DNA from: JBOHSA01 sp050732995
GTDB lineage: Bacteria; Gemmatimonadota; Gemmatimonadetes; Gemmatimonadales; GWC2-71-9
NCBI GenBank assembly: GCA_050732995.1
Contig: JBOHSA010000061.1
Location: 1-9,175, forward strand
Direction: 5' to 3'
Length of the DNA stretch: 9,175 nucleotides
Under the pieces are notes generated by a model, which was given only the letters and a program-made list of their open reading frames with translations, did not search any database and was not told the origin of the DNA. Shown here piece after piece: positions 1 through 6,059 of this stretch. The number at the start of each line of letters is the position of its first letter. Position 1 is the stretch's first letter. The position numbers were made by a program, and so were the translations under genes.

Positions 1-1
1 G

Positions 2-874
2 TACTGGGCCCAGCTCGCCCGGCGCCACATGCCGCCCGGGCTCCTCCCGCGGGCCGACGCGGGACCCAAGCGCGCTCGGGCCCGCGGCACCACGGTGCAC
101 TTTCCGCGCGAGCGCGCGTACCCGGGGTTCCTGCTCCGCGCGGCCGACCTGTCCTTCGTGTTGGGTGCCGCCTCGGAGCATCCACGGACGTACGCGGGCC
201 GGCTGACCGGCCTCACGAGCGCTCCCGCGCTGTATGGCCGGCCCACGACGCTCGAGGCCAGCGCGCCCGCGGTGCGAATCGGGGCCGTGGCCGATCACGT
301 GCGGGACACCCCACGCGATACGGCCGCCGCGACGCTCCAGGGAGTAGCCCTTCCCGGGTTCGCCCTGCCGTCCCTGCCGGTCCGACTCGAGCCGGGAACG
401 GGCACCGTATCCCTCAGTTTCGCGCTCTCCGGTGACCGGCTCCGGGGACGGTGGGGCGTCCGGTCCGACGCAGTGCGTTGGATCCGCGACACCGCGGCGC
501 CGGCCGGCGGCCGCGCGGACCTCGAGCAGCTCGTCTGGCGCGTGGTATCGGGCGTGCGGGCGCTCGATCTCACGGCGGAGGTGAGCGGCACGCTGTCCCG
601 GCCTCGGCTCTCGGTCCGCTCGAACCTCGATCGCGCACTGGCCGAGCGGTTGCGGGCCGTGGTGGGCGAAGAGGTCGCGGCCGCCGAGCGGCGGCTGCGC
701 GCAGAGGTGGACCGCGTGGTCGAGGCGCAGGCCGCACCGGCGCGCGCCCGCGTGACTGCCGTGACGGGCGAAGCCCGCGCGCGCGTGGCCGCGCAGCGCG
801 GCCGGCTGGACAGCGCCCAGAAGGCCCTCGAGCAGCGCGTGCGGGAGATCACCCGCGGCATCCGACTCCCCTGA
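2..874 (+). CDS. AsmA/TIGR03545-like envelope protein, C-terminal part (5' end outside window)
   Basis: The reading frame is open from the left edge (first visible codons YWAQLARRH) to TGA at 872-874, giving about 290 residues of a longer protein. The first internal Met at 29 is not a credible start because the conserved-looking sequence runs straight through it. The segment with 'MPPGLLPRADAGPKR', 'FPRERAYPGFLLR' and 'LTSAPALYGRPTTLEASAP' reads like the C-terminal region of the uncharacterised TIGR03545 family, which is AsmA/DUF748-like: large proteins anchored in the envelope with repeated beta-rich segments. A beta-rich middle part ('GTVSLSFALSGDRLRGRWGV') is followed by a roughly 70-residue Ala/Arg/Glu-rich stretch near the C-terminus that looks like a helical coiled coil ('EEVAAAERRLRAEVDRVVEAQ'). 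The role is unknown; lipid transport or envelope maintenance would be a guess from AsmA relatives. The family call rests on remembered sequence patterns, not on a search. Confidence 0.6.
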   Translation, partial: YWAQLARRHMPPGLLPRADAGPKRARARGTTVHFPRERAYPGFLLRAADLSFVLGAASEHPRTYAGRLTGLTSAPALYGRPTTLEASAPAVRIGAVADHVRDTPRDTAAATLQGVALPGFALPSLPVRLEPGTGTVSLSFALSGDRLRGRWGVRSDAVRWIRDTAAPAGGRADLEQLVWRVVSGVRALDLTAEVSGTLSRPRLSVRSNLDRALAERLRAVVGEEVAAAERRLRAEVDRVVEAQAAPARARVTAVTGEARARVAAQRGRLDSAQKALEQRVREITRGIRLP

Positions 875-890
875 GGCGAAGAACCGGCCG

Positions 891-924
891 GGGACTAAAC
901 CCCGAGGGGCGACGGGGCATCCTA
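891..924 (+). promoter_or_regulatory. Candidate ECF-type promoter of the sigma operon
   Basis: GGGACTAAACC (from 891) has the purine-G then AAC flavour of ECF -35 boxes, and GCATCCTA at 917-924 could be the -10 element, with about 16 bases between them. It lies directly before the ECF sigma gene, where autoregulated promoters are usual. Transcription would start at about 928-931, on top of the proposed GTG at 930. This is pattern matching by eye only, and the -35 is imperfect. Confidence 0.35.
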
Positions 925-929
925 CCAAT

Positions 930-1481
930 GTGGTCGCGCTCGCGCACCAACCGATCCGCCCCTTTGTGACCGATCTCGTCCGGCGGGCGCAAGCCGGCGA
1001 TGTGGCCGCCTTTCACGACCTCTACCGCGAGCACGTGGGACGCGTGTACGCGCTCTGCCTCCGGCTCTCCGCCGACGCGAGGCGGGCCGAGGAGCTGACG
1101 CAGGATGTGTTCATTCGGGCCTGGCGCAAACTCACCAGTTTTCGCGGCGACAGCGCCTTCGCCTCCTGGTTGCACCGATTGGCGGTCAACGTGGTCCTGA
1201 TGGAGCGGCGGGCCACGACCCGGCGGGAACGGCGCGTGCTGCCGACCGACAATCCTGCGGCCCTGGAGCGCCCCGGCCGAGACTGGCCGGCGGGGCTGGG
1301 CATCGATCTGGAGCGGGCCGTCGCCGGGTTGCCCGAAGGCGCCCGGGAGGTGTTCCTGCTGCACGACGTCGAAGGGTATCGGCACGGAGAGATCGCCGAA
1401 CTGATGGGAATCGCCGAAGGCACGTCGAAGGCGCAGCTGTTCCGGGCCCGCCGGCTGCTGCGCGAGGCGCTGGAACGATGA
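930..1481 (+). CDS. ECF-family RNA polymerase sigma factor (sigma-70 family)
   Basis: The 183-residue protein has the two-domain layout and length of an extracytoplasmic-function sigma factor. Region 2 is at about residues 26-92, with 'FHDLYREHVGRVYALCLRL' and the core-binding/-10 helix 'AEELTQDVFIRAWRKL', followed by 'FRGDSAFASWLHRLAVNVVL'. Region 4 is at about 125-180, with 'LPEGAREVFLLHDVEGYRHGEIAELMGIAEGTSKAQLFRARRLLR', a helix-turn-helix that reads the -35 box. It should direct core polymerase to a small regulon and be held inactive by the downstream anti-sigma factor. The start is uncertain. GTG at 930 gives the longest form, but no well-spaced ribosome site precedes it. GTG at 966 (residue 13) also keeps the whole of region 2. 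Its stop overlaps the next start as ATGA, which implies translational coupling. The ECF subgroup cannot be named from sequence alone. Confidence 0.93.
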   Translation: MVALAHQPIRPFVTDLVRRAQAGDVAAFHDLYREHVGRVYALCLRLSADARRAEELTQDVFIRAWRKLTSFRGDSAFASWLHRLAVNVVLMERRATTRRERRVLPTDNPAALERPGRDWPAGLGIDLERAVAGLPEGAREVFLLHDVEGYRHGEIAELMGIAEGTSKAQLFRARRLLREALER

Positions 1482-2608
1482 CGGCTCATCTCACCGAGGA
1501 ACGCCTGAACGGCTTCGCCGACGGCACGCTGCCGGAGCGGGAGCGTCGGGAAGCGGCGGCGCACCTCGCCGACTGCGCCGAGTGTCGCGCCGGCGTGGCG
1601 GGGATCCGGGCGGTGCTCGCGGGGACGGCCGCGCTGCCTCGGAGCGTCGAGCCGCCGCGGGATCTGTGGCCGGACATCGCCGCTGGACTGCGCGACCCGG
1701 AGGCCGCGTCCGCCTCCCGGGTCCCCAGGCGGGCCCCGGCGGTCGCGCGCCGGGTGGCGCTCGCCGCCGCCGCCGGCCTCGCGGCCGTGCTCGTAGCGCG
1801 GAGCCTCTTCCTACCTCGAGGCTGGGACGTGGCGCCGCTCGCCGGGCTGCCCCGGATCGGCGACCGCGCGCTCGCCGCCGCCGGTCACCTGCGGGTGGGC
1901 GAATGGCTCGTGACCGACGACCGGTCGCGCGCGCGGCTCCACGTCGGCGCGATCGGCGAGCTGGAGGTCGATCCCGGGACCCGGCTGCGGATCGCCGTGG
2001 CGCGGCCCACCGAGCACCGCCTCACGCTCGCGCACGGGGCCATCGCCGCTCGCGTGAACGCGCCGCCGCGTATCTTCGTGGTCGAGACGCCCGCCGCGGT
2101 GGCCGTGGACCTCGGATGCGCCTACCGGCTCGAAGTGGATTCCCTCGGCAACGGCCGCTTGCACGTGACGGCGGGCCTGGTGGAGCTCGTCTGGGGGGAT
2201 CGCACGTCCATCGTGCCGATCGGCGTGCTCGCGCCGACGCGGCAGGGCTACGGACCCGGCGTGCCGTTCGTGGAGGACGCGCCCGCTAGGCTGCGCGCAG
2301 CCCTGGCCGAGCTCGAGTTCGAGCGGCGCGGGAGGGGACGGGCGGCGCTCGAGGCCGTCCTCGCCGCAGCGCGGCGCGCGGACGGGATCTCCCTCTGGCA
2401 CCTGCTGGCGCGCGTGGACCCGGAGCTGCGCGCGCGCGTGTACGACCGCCTCGCCGAGCTCGTCCCGCCGCCGCCCGAGGTCACGCGCGAAGGAATCCTG
2501 CGGCTCGACCGGAGCATGCTCGACACCTACTGGAACTACATCCCGGGCACGGTGTGGCGGCGCGACCAAACCCTCCTGCGCTCCCCGGCATCCCAGCTAC
2601 AACCGTAA
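1478..2608 (+). CDS. Membrane anti-sigma factor: zinc-finger (ZAS) + TM helix + FecR-like domain
   Basis: This 376-residue protein is the likely partner that sequesters the ECF sigma factor encoded just before it. The N-terminus is an anti-sigma zinc-finger module with H29-x3-C33-x2-C36 ('AAHLADCAECRAG'); H4 could be the fourth ligand. An Arg-rich stretch at 81-92 precedes one hydrophobic helix at about 93-112, so the N-terminus is predicted cytoplasmic and the rest periplasmic. Residues of about 130-250 form a beta-rich FecR-like domain ('LRVGEWLVTDDRSRARLHVG', 'VETPAAVAVDLGCAYRLEV'), the module that receives an envelope signal in FecR proteins. The last 110 or so residues are helical and end in 'REGILRLDRSMLDTYW'; I cannot name them. 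Classical FecR proteins lack the zinc finger, so this is a hybrid architecture. The start is fixed by the 4-base ATGA overlap with the sigma gene. Family assignment is from motifs; the signal it senses is unknown. Confidence 0.85.
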   Translation: MTAHLTEERLNGFADGTLPERERREAAAHLADCAECRAGVAGIRAVLAGTAALPRSVEPPRDLWPDIAAGLRDPEAASASRVPRRAPAVARRVALAAAAGLAAVLVARSLFLPRGWDVAPLAGLPRIGDRALAAAGHLRVGEWLVTDDRSRARLHVGAIGELEVDPGTRLRIAVARPTEHRLTLAHGAIAARVNAPPRIFVVETPAAVAVDLGCAYRLEVDSLGNGRLHVTAGLVELVWGDRTSIVPIGVLAPTRQGYGPGVPFVEDAPARLRAALAELEFERRGRGRAALEAVLAAARRADGISLWHLLARVDPELRARVYDRLAELVPPPPEVTREGILRLDRSMLDTYWNYIPGTVWRRDQTLLRSPASQLQP

Positions 2609-2623
2609 CCCGAGGCTACTACG

Positions 2624-3142
2624 ATGACGCTGAAACTCGCCGCTCCCGCCGCCTGGCGTGCCGCCGGGGTCGCGGCGCTGATCTCCCTGCTCGGCGCCGC
2701 CCCCGCGCTCGCCGGCCCCCCCTGGATCTCGATCGAATACCCGGTGAACCCGTACGACGCGTCGATGCGCGGGGCGTTCCTGCTCGTCCATGCGTTCCAT
2801 CACGGGACGCCCAGGCAGTTCCCGATCGAGGGGACGGCGGAGGGGATCGTGAACGGCGAACGCCGGAGCGTGAAGCTCGAGTTCACCGCCACCTCGCGTG
2901 CCGGCGTCTACGCGCTGAAGCAGCTGTGGCCGGCGGAGGGGACCTGGACGCTGGTGATCCGCGCGTCACAGGCTCCGAACGACGCGGCCACCGCGGTCGT
3001 CGAGCTCGCGGCGGACGGGCAAATCGCCTCGGTGCGCGTGCCCACGAGGCGCGAGGGGGGGTGGACCGTCCCCGCGGCGGTCTCGCTCGGCGACATCGAG
3101 GCGGGGCTGCGGACGCGAGCGGGACTCGCGCGGCGATCCTGA
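2624..3142 (+). CDS. Small exported beta-rich protein of unknown function (third gene of sigma operon)
   Basis: This 172-residue protein starts at ATG 2624, 15 bases after the anti-sigma stop, with GAGG at 2612-2615 eight bases upstream. It is therefore very probably co-transcribed with the sigma/anti-sigma pair. The N-terminus is a Sec-type signal peptide: K4, R12, a hydrophobic core at about 14-26 and a likely cut after ALA (residue 30). The mature part of about 140 residues alternates short beta-type stretches ('SIEYPVNPYD', 'AFLLVHAFHHG', 'VKLEFTATSRAGVYALKQ', 'GTWTLVIRAS'), which suggests a single Ig-like sandwich. The shape recalls periplasmic FixH/YtkA or CopC-type domains, but I do not see a diagnostic signature. 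H56, H59 and H60 could bind a metal. It could be an effector of the stress response or a sensor or ligand of the FecR-like domain; both are guesses. It has no lipobox and no membrane segment besides the signal. Confidence 0.75.
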   Translation: MTLKLAAPAAWRAAGVAALISLLGAAPALAGPPWISIEYPVNPYDASMRGAFLLVHAFHHGTPRQFPIEGTAEGIVNGERRSVKLEFTATSRAGVYALKQLWPAEGTWTLVIRASQAPNDAATAVVELAADGQIASVRVPTRREGGWTVPAAVSLGDIEAGLRTRAGLARRS

Positions 3143-3182
3143 GGCGTCCGATGGGGGCCGCGGGGGAAGCAAGGGCGGTCTC

Positions 3183-3210
3183 TTGACAACCTGCCCGCGC
3201 ACAGTATTTC
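3183..3210 (+). promoter_or_regulatory. Sigma-70-type promoter of first CHRD gene
   Basis: A perfect TTGACA at 3183-3188 is followed after 16 bases by TATTTC (3205-3210) as the -10. It sits about 60 bases before the CHRD start at 3249 and matches the promoter of the second CHRD gene at the same relative positions (TTGACAAC, CCCG, GTA..TCA). That repetition is the best support. It predicts a leader of about 30 bases. Confidence 0.65.
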
Positions 3211-3248
3211 AGTCTGGGACATCCCTCTCATCTCTCAGGAGGAGTGCT

Positions 3249-3755
3249 ATGCGCCGAGCAGGACGTGTGTTCGGTTCCGCATTCGCGGTGGTCGCCGGAG
3301 TGGTCGCCTGCAGTGATCAGATCGGACCCGATGCCAAGGCCCCGCTCCGACTCGGGCAGGGGTTCACGGCCACGCTGAGCCCGGCCAACGAAGTGCCGGC
3401 CCTCGTCGACCCGGCCACCGGCACCGCCAGTGCCGTGCTGGCCAACGATACCACGCTGATCCTGACGCTGAACGTCGCTGCGGTGGACAGTCCCACCCTG
3501 GCGCATATCCACATCGGGGCGGCGGGCGTCAACGGCGGGATCCTGGTCAACATCTATACCGGACCGACCCGGGGCGCGCTCGCCTACACCGGCGGGCTGG
3601 GGTCGTTTCAGGTCAATCGGGGCAGCCGCGCCGCCGCCGCCGTCAACTTCGACTCGCTTCTGACGCTGATGCGCACCGGGGACGTCTACGTCAACGTGCA
3701 CAACCGTAAGTACCCGGGCGGCGTGATGCGCGGTCAGGTGCAGCTGCAACCCTAG
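3249..3755 (+). CDS. CHRD-domain lipoprotein (copy 1)
   Basis: This 168-residue predicted lipoprotein starts at ATG 3249, chosen because AGGAGG (3237-3242) lies six bases upstream; reading further back would run into the -35 box. The N-terminus is basic then hydrophobic, ending in the lipobox-like VVAC with C21, the expected lipidation and cleavage site. The rest is one CHRD domain: 'GFTATLSPANEVPA' (39-51), an alternating beta region, 'TLAHIHIGAAGVNGGILVNIYTG' with the H86-x-H88 pair, and the closing 'YVNVHNRKYPGGVMRGQ' with H151. CHRD is a secreted domain, first described in chordin and found in many bacterial exported proteins. Its biochemical role in bacteria is not established; the conserved histidines may bind metal (inference). 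It is independently expressed, with its own promoter and a hairpin after it, and is paralogous to the next gene. Confidence 0.88.
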   Translation: MRRAGRVFGSAFAVVAGVVACSDQIGPDAKAPLRLGQGFTATLSPANEVPALVDPATGTASAVLANDTTLILTLNVAAVDSPTLAHIHIGAAGVNGGILVNIYTGPTRGALAYTGGLGSFQVNRGSRAAAAVNFDSLLTLMRTGDVYVNVHNRKYPGGVMRGQVQLQP

Positions 3756-3789
3756 GCATCCCACGGCCGGCTCGGCGGCGGGATCGAAG

Positions 3790-3817
3790 AGGGCAGGGCG
3801 CCTCCCGGCCCTGCCCT
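3790..3817 (+). terminator. GC-rich hairpin between the two CHRD genes
   Basis: A perfect 10-base inverted repeat (AGGGCAGGGC at 3790-3799 and GCCCTGCCCT at 3808-3817) with an 8-base loop lies 34 bases after the copy 1 stop and just before the copy 2 promoter. It is placed as a terminator, but no T run follows, so it may only attenuate transcription or stabilise the 3' end. Confidence 0.55.
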
Positions 3818-3835
3818 GTATCGCGCGCCCTTCCC

Positions 3836-3863
3836 TTGACAACAAGCCCGCCCGGGGTAAATC
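3836..3863 (+). promoter_or_regulatory. Sigma-70-type promoter of second CHRD gene
   Basis: A perfect TTGACA at 3836-3841 is followed after 16 bases by TAAATC (3858-3863). The spacing and several spacer bases match the promoter of copy 1. It predicts a leader of about 33 bases before ATG 3903. Confidence 0.65.
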
Positions 3864-3902
3864 ACCATAAAACAGCCTTTTCCCTCCCAGGAGGACGGAA
3901 CT

Positions 3903-4427
3903 ATGCGCTCAGCGGTACGTGTGCTCGGACCTGCGCTCGTGGTGGTCGCGGCCGTTGTTGCTTGCCAGGACCGGATCGGACCGGCGACTCAAGGGACGTT
4001 TAACGTCACCGAGCGGTTCTCGGCGGCGCTGACCCCCGCGAAGGAGAATCCCCCGATCACCGACACGGCCACGACCAGTGACACCTCCCTCGGGACGGCC
4101 AGCGCCATCGTGGTGGACGACACGATCCTCATTCTCAATGTCGACATCGAGCGGGTCGACACCCCCACCCTGGCCCACATCCACACGGGGAATGCGACCA
4201 CGAACGGCGGTGTGATTGTGGACATCATGGTCGGCACGGCCGCGACCCGAAACGTGGCGCGGTTCACCGGCCCCTACGGGGACATCCAGGTCGTGCGGAG
4301 CGCCCTCCGGCTGCGGGCGGTGAACTTCGACTCGCTGCTCAAGCTGGTTCGCGCGGGCAACGCCTACGTCAACGTGCACAGCAAGCGGCACCCGGGCGGC
4401 ATCATCCGGGCCCAGTTGACGCCCTGA
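3903..4427 (+). CDS. CHRD-domain lipoprotein (copy 2)
   Basis: This 174-residue predicted lipoprotein is paralogous to the gene just upstream. ATG 3903 has AGGAGG (3889-3894) eight bases before it. The signal region again ends in VVAC with C21 and continues 'QDRIGP', parallel to 'SDQIGP' in copy 1. The CHRD domain runs from about residue 39 to the end: 'RFSAALTPAKENPP', 'TLAHIHTGNATTNGGVIVDI' with H92-x-H94, 'AVNFDSLLKLVRAGNAYVNVH' with H159 and a 'KRHPGGIIRAQL' end. Compared with copy 1 it carries about six extra residues, rich in Thr/Ser/Asp, in the loop after the first conserved strand (about 52-63). Core and end motifs are kept in both copies, while the loops between them differ strongly, so the duplication is not recent. 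Function is as uncertain as for copy 1. Confidence 0.88.
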   Translation: MRSAVRVLGPALVVVAAVVACQDRIGPATQGTFNVTERFSAALTPAKENPPITDTATTSDTSLGTASAIVVDDTILILNVDIERVDTPTLAHIHTGNATTNGGVIVDIMVGTAATRNVARFTGPYGDIQVVRSALRLRAVNFDSLLKLVRAGNAYVNVHSKRHPGGIIRAQLTP

Positions 4428-4452
4428 CACGCTCGGCCTGACCGGTGTTCGT

Positions 4453-4493
4453 GGGGGGCGGTCGCATCGGACCGCTCCCCGCTATCGTTTTTT
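4453..4493 (+). terminator. Rho-independent terminator after second CHRD gene
   Basis: An 11-base-pair stem (4453-4463 with 4470-4480, one G-T pair, 6-base loop) is followed seven bases later by T6 (4488-4493). It starts 26 bases after the CHRD stop and sits between convergent genes. On the - strand no T run follows the stem, so it should act mainly on + transcripts. Confidence 0.8.
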
Positions 4494-4506
4494 GGGGGCC
4501 GGTTTG

Positions 4507-6042
4507 CTACGCGACGAGCGCCGGCGCCAGCCGGTAGCGCTCCAGGATCCCCGCCGCGACGCGCTCGGCGTTCGCCAGGATAGTCAGACTCGTGTTGACC
4601 GCCAGGGACGAAGGGATGGCCGCCCCGTCGCTGACGTACAGCCCCGGGTACTCGAAGACCGCGCCGGCCGCGTCCACCGCCCCGTGGGACTTGCGCTCGG
4701 CCATACGGCACGACCCCACCTGGTGCGCGGTGGCGAAATGCAGGTCCGCATGAGGGGCCCCGCTGCGACCGACGAACTCCGTCTCGACCAGCCGGCACCC
4801 ATTGCGCCGCAGGATGTCCTGCAGCAGCGCCTTCGTCTCGTGGTAGTGCTGGCGCAACCGGCCGTCGAGCGCGAGGCGCAAGCGCGGCCGGTGGGCCTCC
4901 AAGCGGATGATGCCGCCCGGGGGCGTGAGGCCGAAGCTCACCAAAATGATCATCCGGCGCCGGTACTGCCGCATCAATTCCACGTGGGGTGTGCCCCAAT
5001 GGCCGGGCTCCCGCCCGTCTCCGTCCAGCCGGAGCCGAGCGGCGACGATGGCTTGGAGCGGGAGGGGCTTCGCCGCCGAGATCGTGATCCCGCGCGAGGC
5101 GAGGAACTCGTAGCTGATCAGGCCCGGATGCGACCGGCCGGCGAACATGTCGCCTTCGGGGAACCCCTCGGGCAACAGGCCTGCCGCCTTCACGCTGCCG
5201 TTGAACGCGATGTTCCGGCCGACTTGATCGCTCAGGCGGTCGAGGTACGGCCGTGACGCCAGGAGCAGCTTGGCGGTGCCGACCGTCCCGCCGCCCAGGA
5301 TCACGAGACGCGCCACGAAGCAGACCATCTCCTGATCGCCGCTCCGCCGGCGGCAGAGTACCTGGTAGCGGTAGGGCAGGCCTCCGAAGCACCGCGATTC
5401 CGCGGTGGTGCGCACCTCGACGAGCGGGCGAATCGACAGCGCCTGGAGGTCGCAGTCGATCGTGGCGCCCGCATCAAGTGCCTGGGGGAGGTAATTGACG
5501 TGCAGCGATTGCTTAGCGCCGTAAATGCATCCGGTGACGCAGAAGCCCGAGCCCAGGCAGTTCCGCACGGCGTACCGCGCCCGGTCGCAGCTGTAGCCGA
5601 GATTCTTCATCAGGAGGGAGAAGACGAGCCCCGATTTCGGAACGTCTCTGACGTCGATCTGCTCCACGCGCAGCATGCGCTCCGCGACGTCGTAGTACGG
5701 ATCGAGTGCCCGGCGGTCCACGGTGGCGGGCCACAGCGGCCGGCCCCGCCGGTCCACCTGCTCGAACGCCTGCGACGGCGCGCGGAGCGAGACCATCTCG
5801 TAGAACCCCGACCCGCCACCCAGCGCCTCGGCGTAGGTGAGGCTAAGGTTGTCTCCCGACAGGCCCTTGAGGTACCGCATCAGGTACTTGGGGTCCTGAG
5901 TCTGGCGGAAATCGGCGGTCTGCACGGCCGGCCCCTTCTCGATCATGATGACCTGGAGGCCGGCCTGGGCGAGCCGCAGCGCGGGCGCGGCGGCGCCGAA
6001 GCCCGACCCGATCACCAATACATCCGTCTTGATGGTCCGCAT
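4507..6042 (-). CDS. GMC-type flavoprotein dehydrogenase, catalytic subunit
   Basis: This 511-residue FAD enzyme of the glucose-methanol-choline oxidoreductase family should oxidise an alcohol, sugar or sterol-like substrate that cannot be named here. The N-terminus has the dinucleotide fold 'DVLVIGSGFGAA' (G12, G14, G16) with E34 closing the second strand. The C-terminus has the GMC signature, with candidate catalytic H440 ('TAHQVGSCRM'), 'LYVSDGAAIPSSLAVN' and N483 of the 'NTSLTI' motif. C162, C168 and C172 form C-x5-C-x3-C in 'NCLGSGFCVTGCIYGAK', a candidate iron-sulfur ligand set. There is no signal peptide. I start it at ATG 6042, where the FAD motif begins. The same frame stays open up to 6336, but that part overlaps the upstream gene and looks like noise. 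AGGAGG (6055-6060) lies 12 bases upstream, separated by a C10 run. The small subunit gene ends 17 bases before, forming an operon. Confidence 0.88.
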   Translation of the reverse strand: MRTIKTDVLVIGSGFGAAAPALRLAQAGLQVIMIEKGPAVQTADFRQTQDPKYLMRYLKGLSGDNLSLTYAEALGGGSGFYEMVSLRAPSQAFEQVDRRGRPLWPATVDRRALDPYYDVAERMLRVEQIDVRDVPKSGLVFSLLMKNLGYSCDRARYAVRNCLGSGFCVTGCIYGAKQSLHVNYLPQALDAGATIDCDLQALSIRPLVEVRTTAESRCFGGLPYRYQVLCRRRSGDQEMVCFVARLVILGGGTVGTAKLLLASRPYLDRLSDQVGRNIAFNGSVKAAGLLPEGFPEGDMFAGRSHPGLISYEFLASRGITISAAKPLPLQAIVAARLRLDGDGREPGHWGTPHVELMRQYRRRMIILVSFGLTPPGGIIRLEAHRPRLRLALDGRLRQHYHETKALLQDILRRNGCRLVETEFVGRSGAPHADLHFATAHQVGSCRMAERKSHGAVDAAGAVFEYPGLYVSDGAAIPSSLAVNTSLTILANAERVAAGILERYRLAPALVA

Positions 6043-6059
6043 TGGGGGGGGGGCCCTCC

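Noticed and set aside
3114..3130. Small hairpin CGCGAG/CTCGCG at the end of the 172-residue gene as a terminator
   Set aside because: It is only six pairs, lies inside the coding region and has no T run, as expected by chance in such GC-rich DNA.
2554..3186. 210-codon + strand open frame overlapping the third gene of the sigma operon
   Set aside because: It is a shadow in another frame: Arg-rich, starts within the anti-sigma gene, and has no ribosome site or recognisable motif.
3183..3248. TTG-initiated upstream extension of CHRD copy 1
   Set aside because: The TTG is the start of the TTGACA -35 box, and AGGAGG lies six bases before ATG 3249, which begins a normal lipoprotein signal.
4364..5392. 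342-codon open frame on the - strand overlapping the GMC gene
   Set aside because: It has low-complexity Arg/Pro/Gly composition, crosses the terminator and runs into the opposing CHRD gene; the other frame carries GMC motifs.
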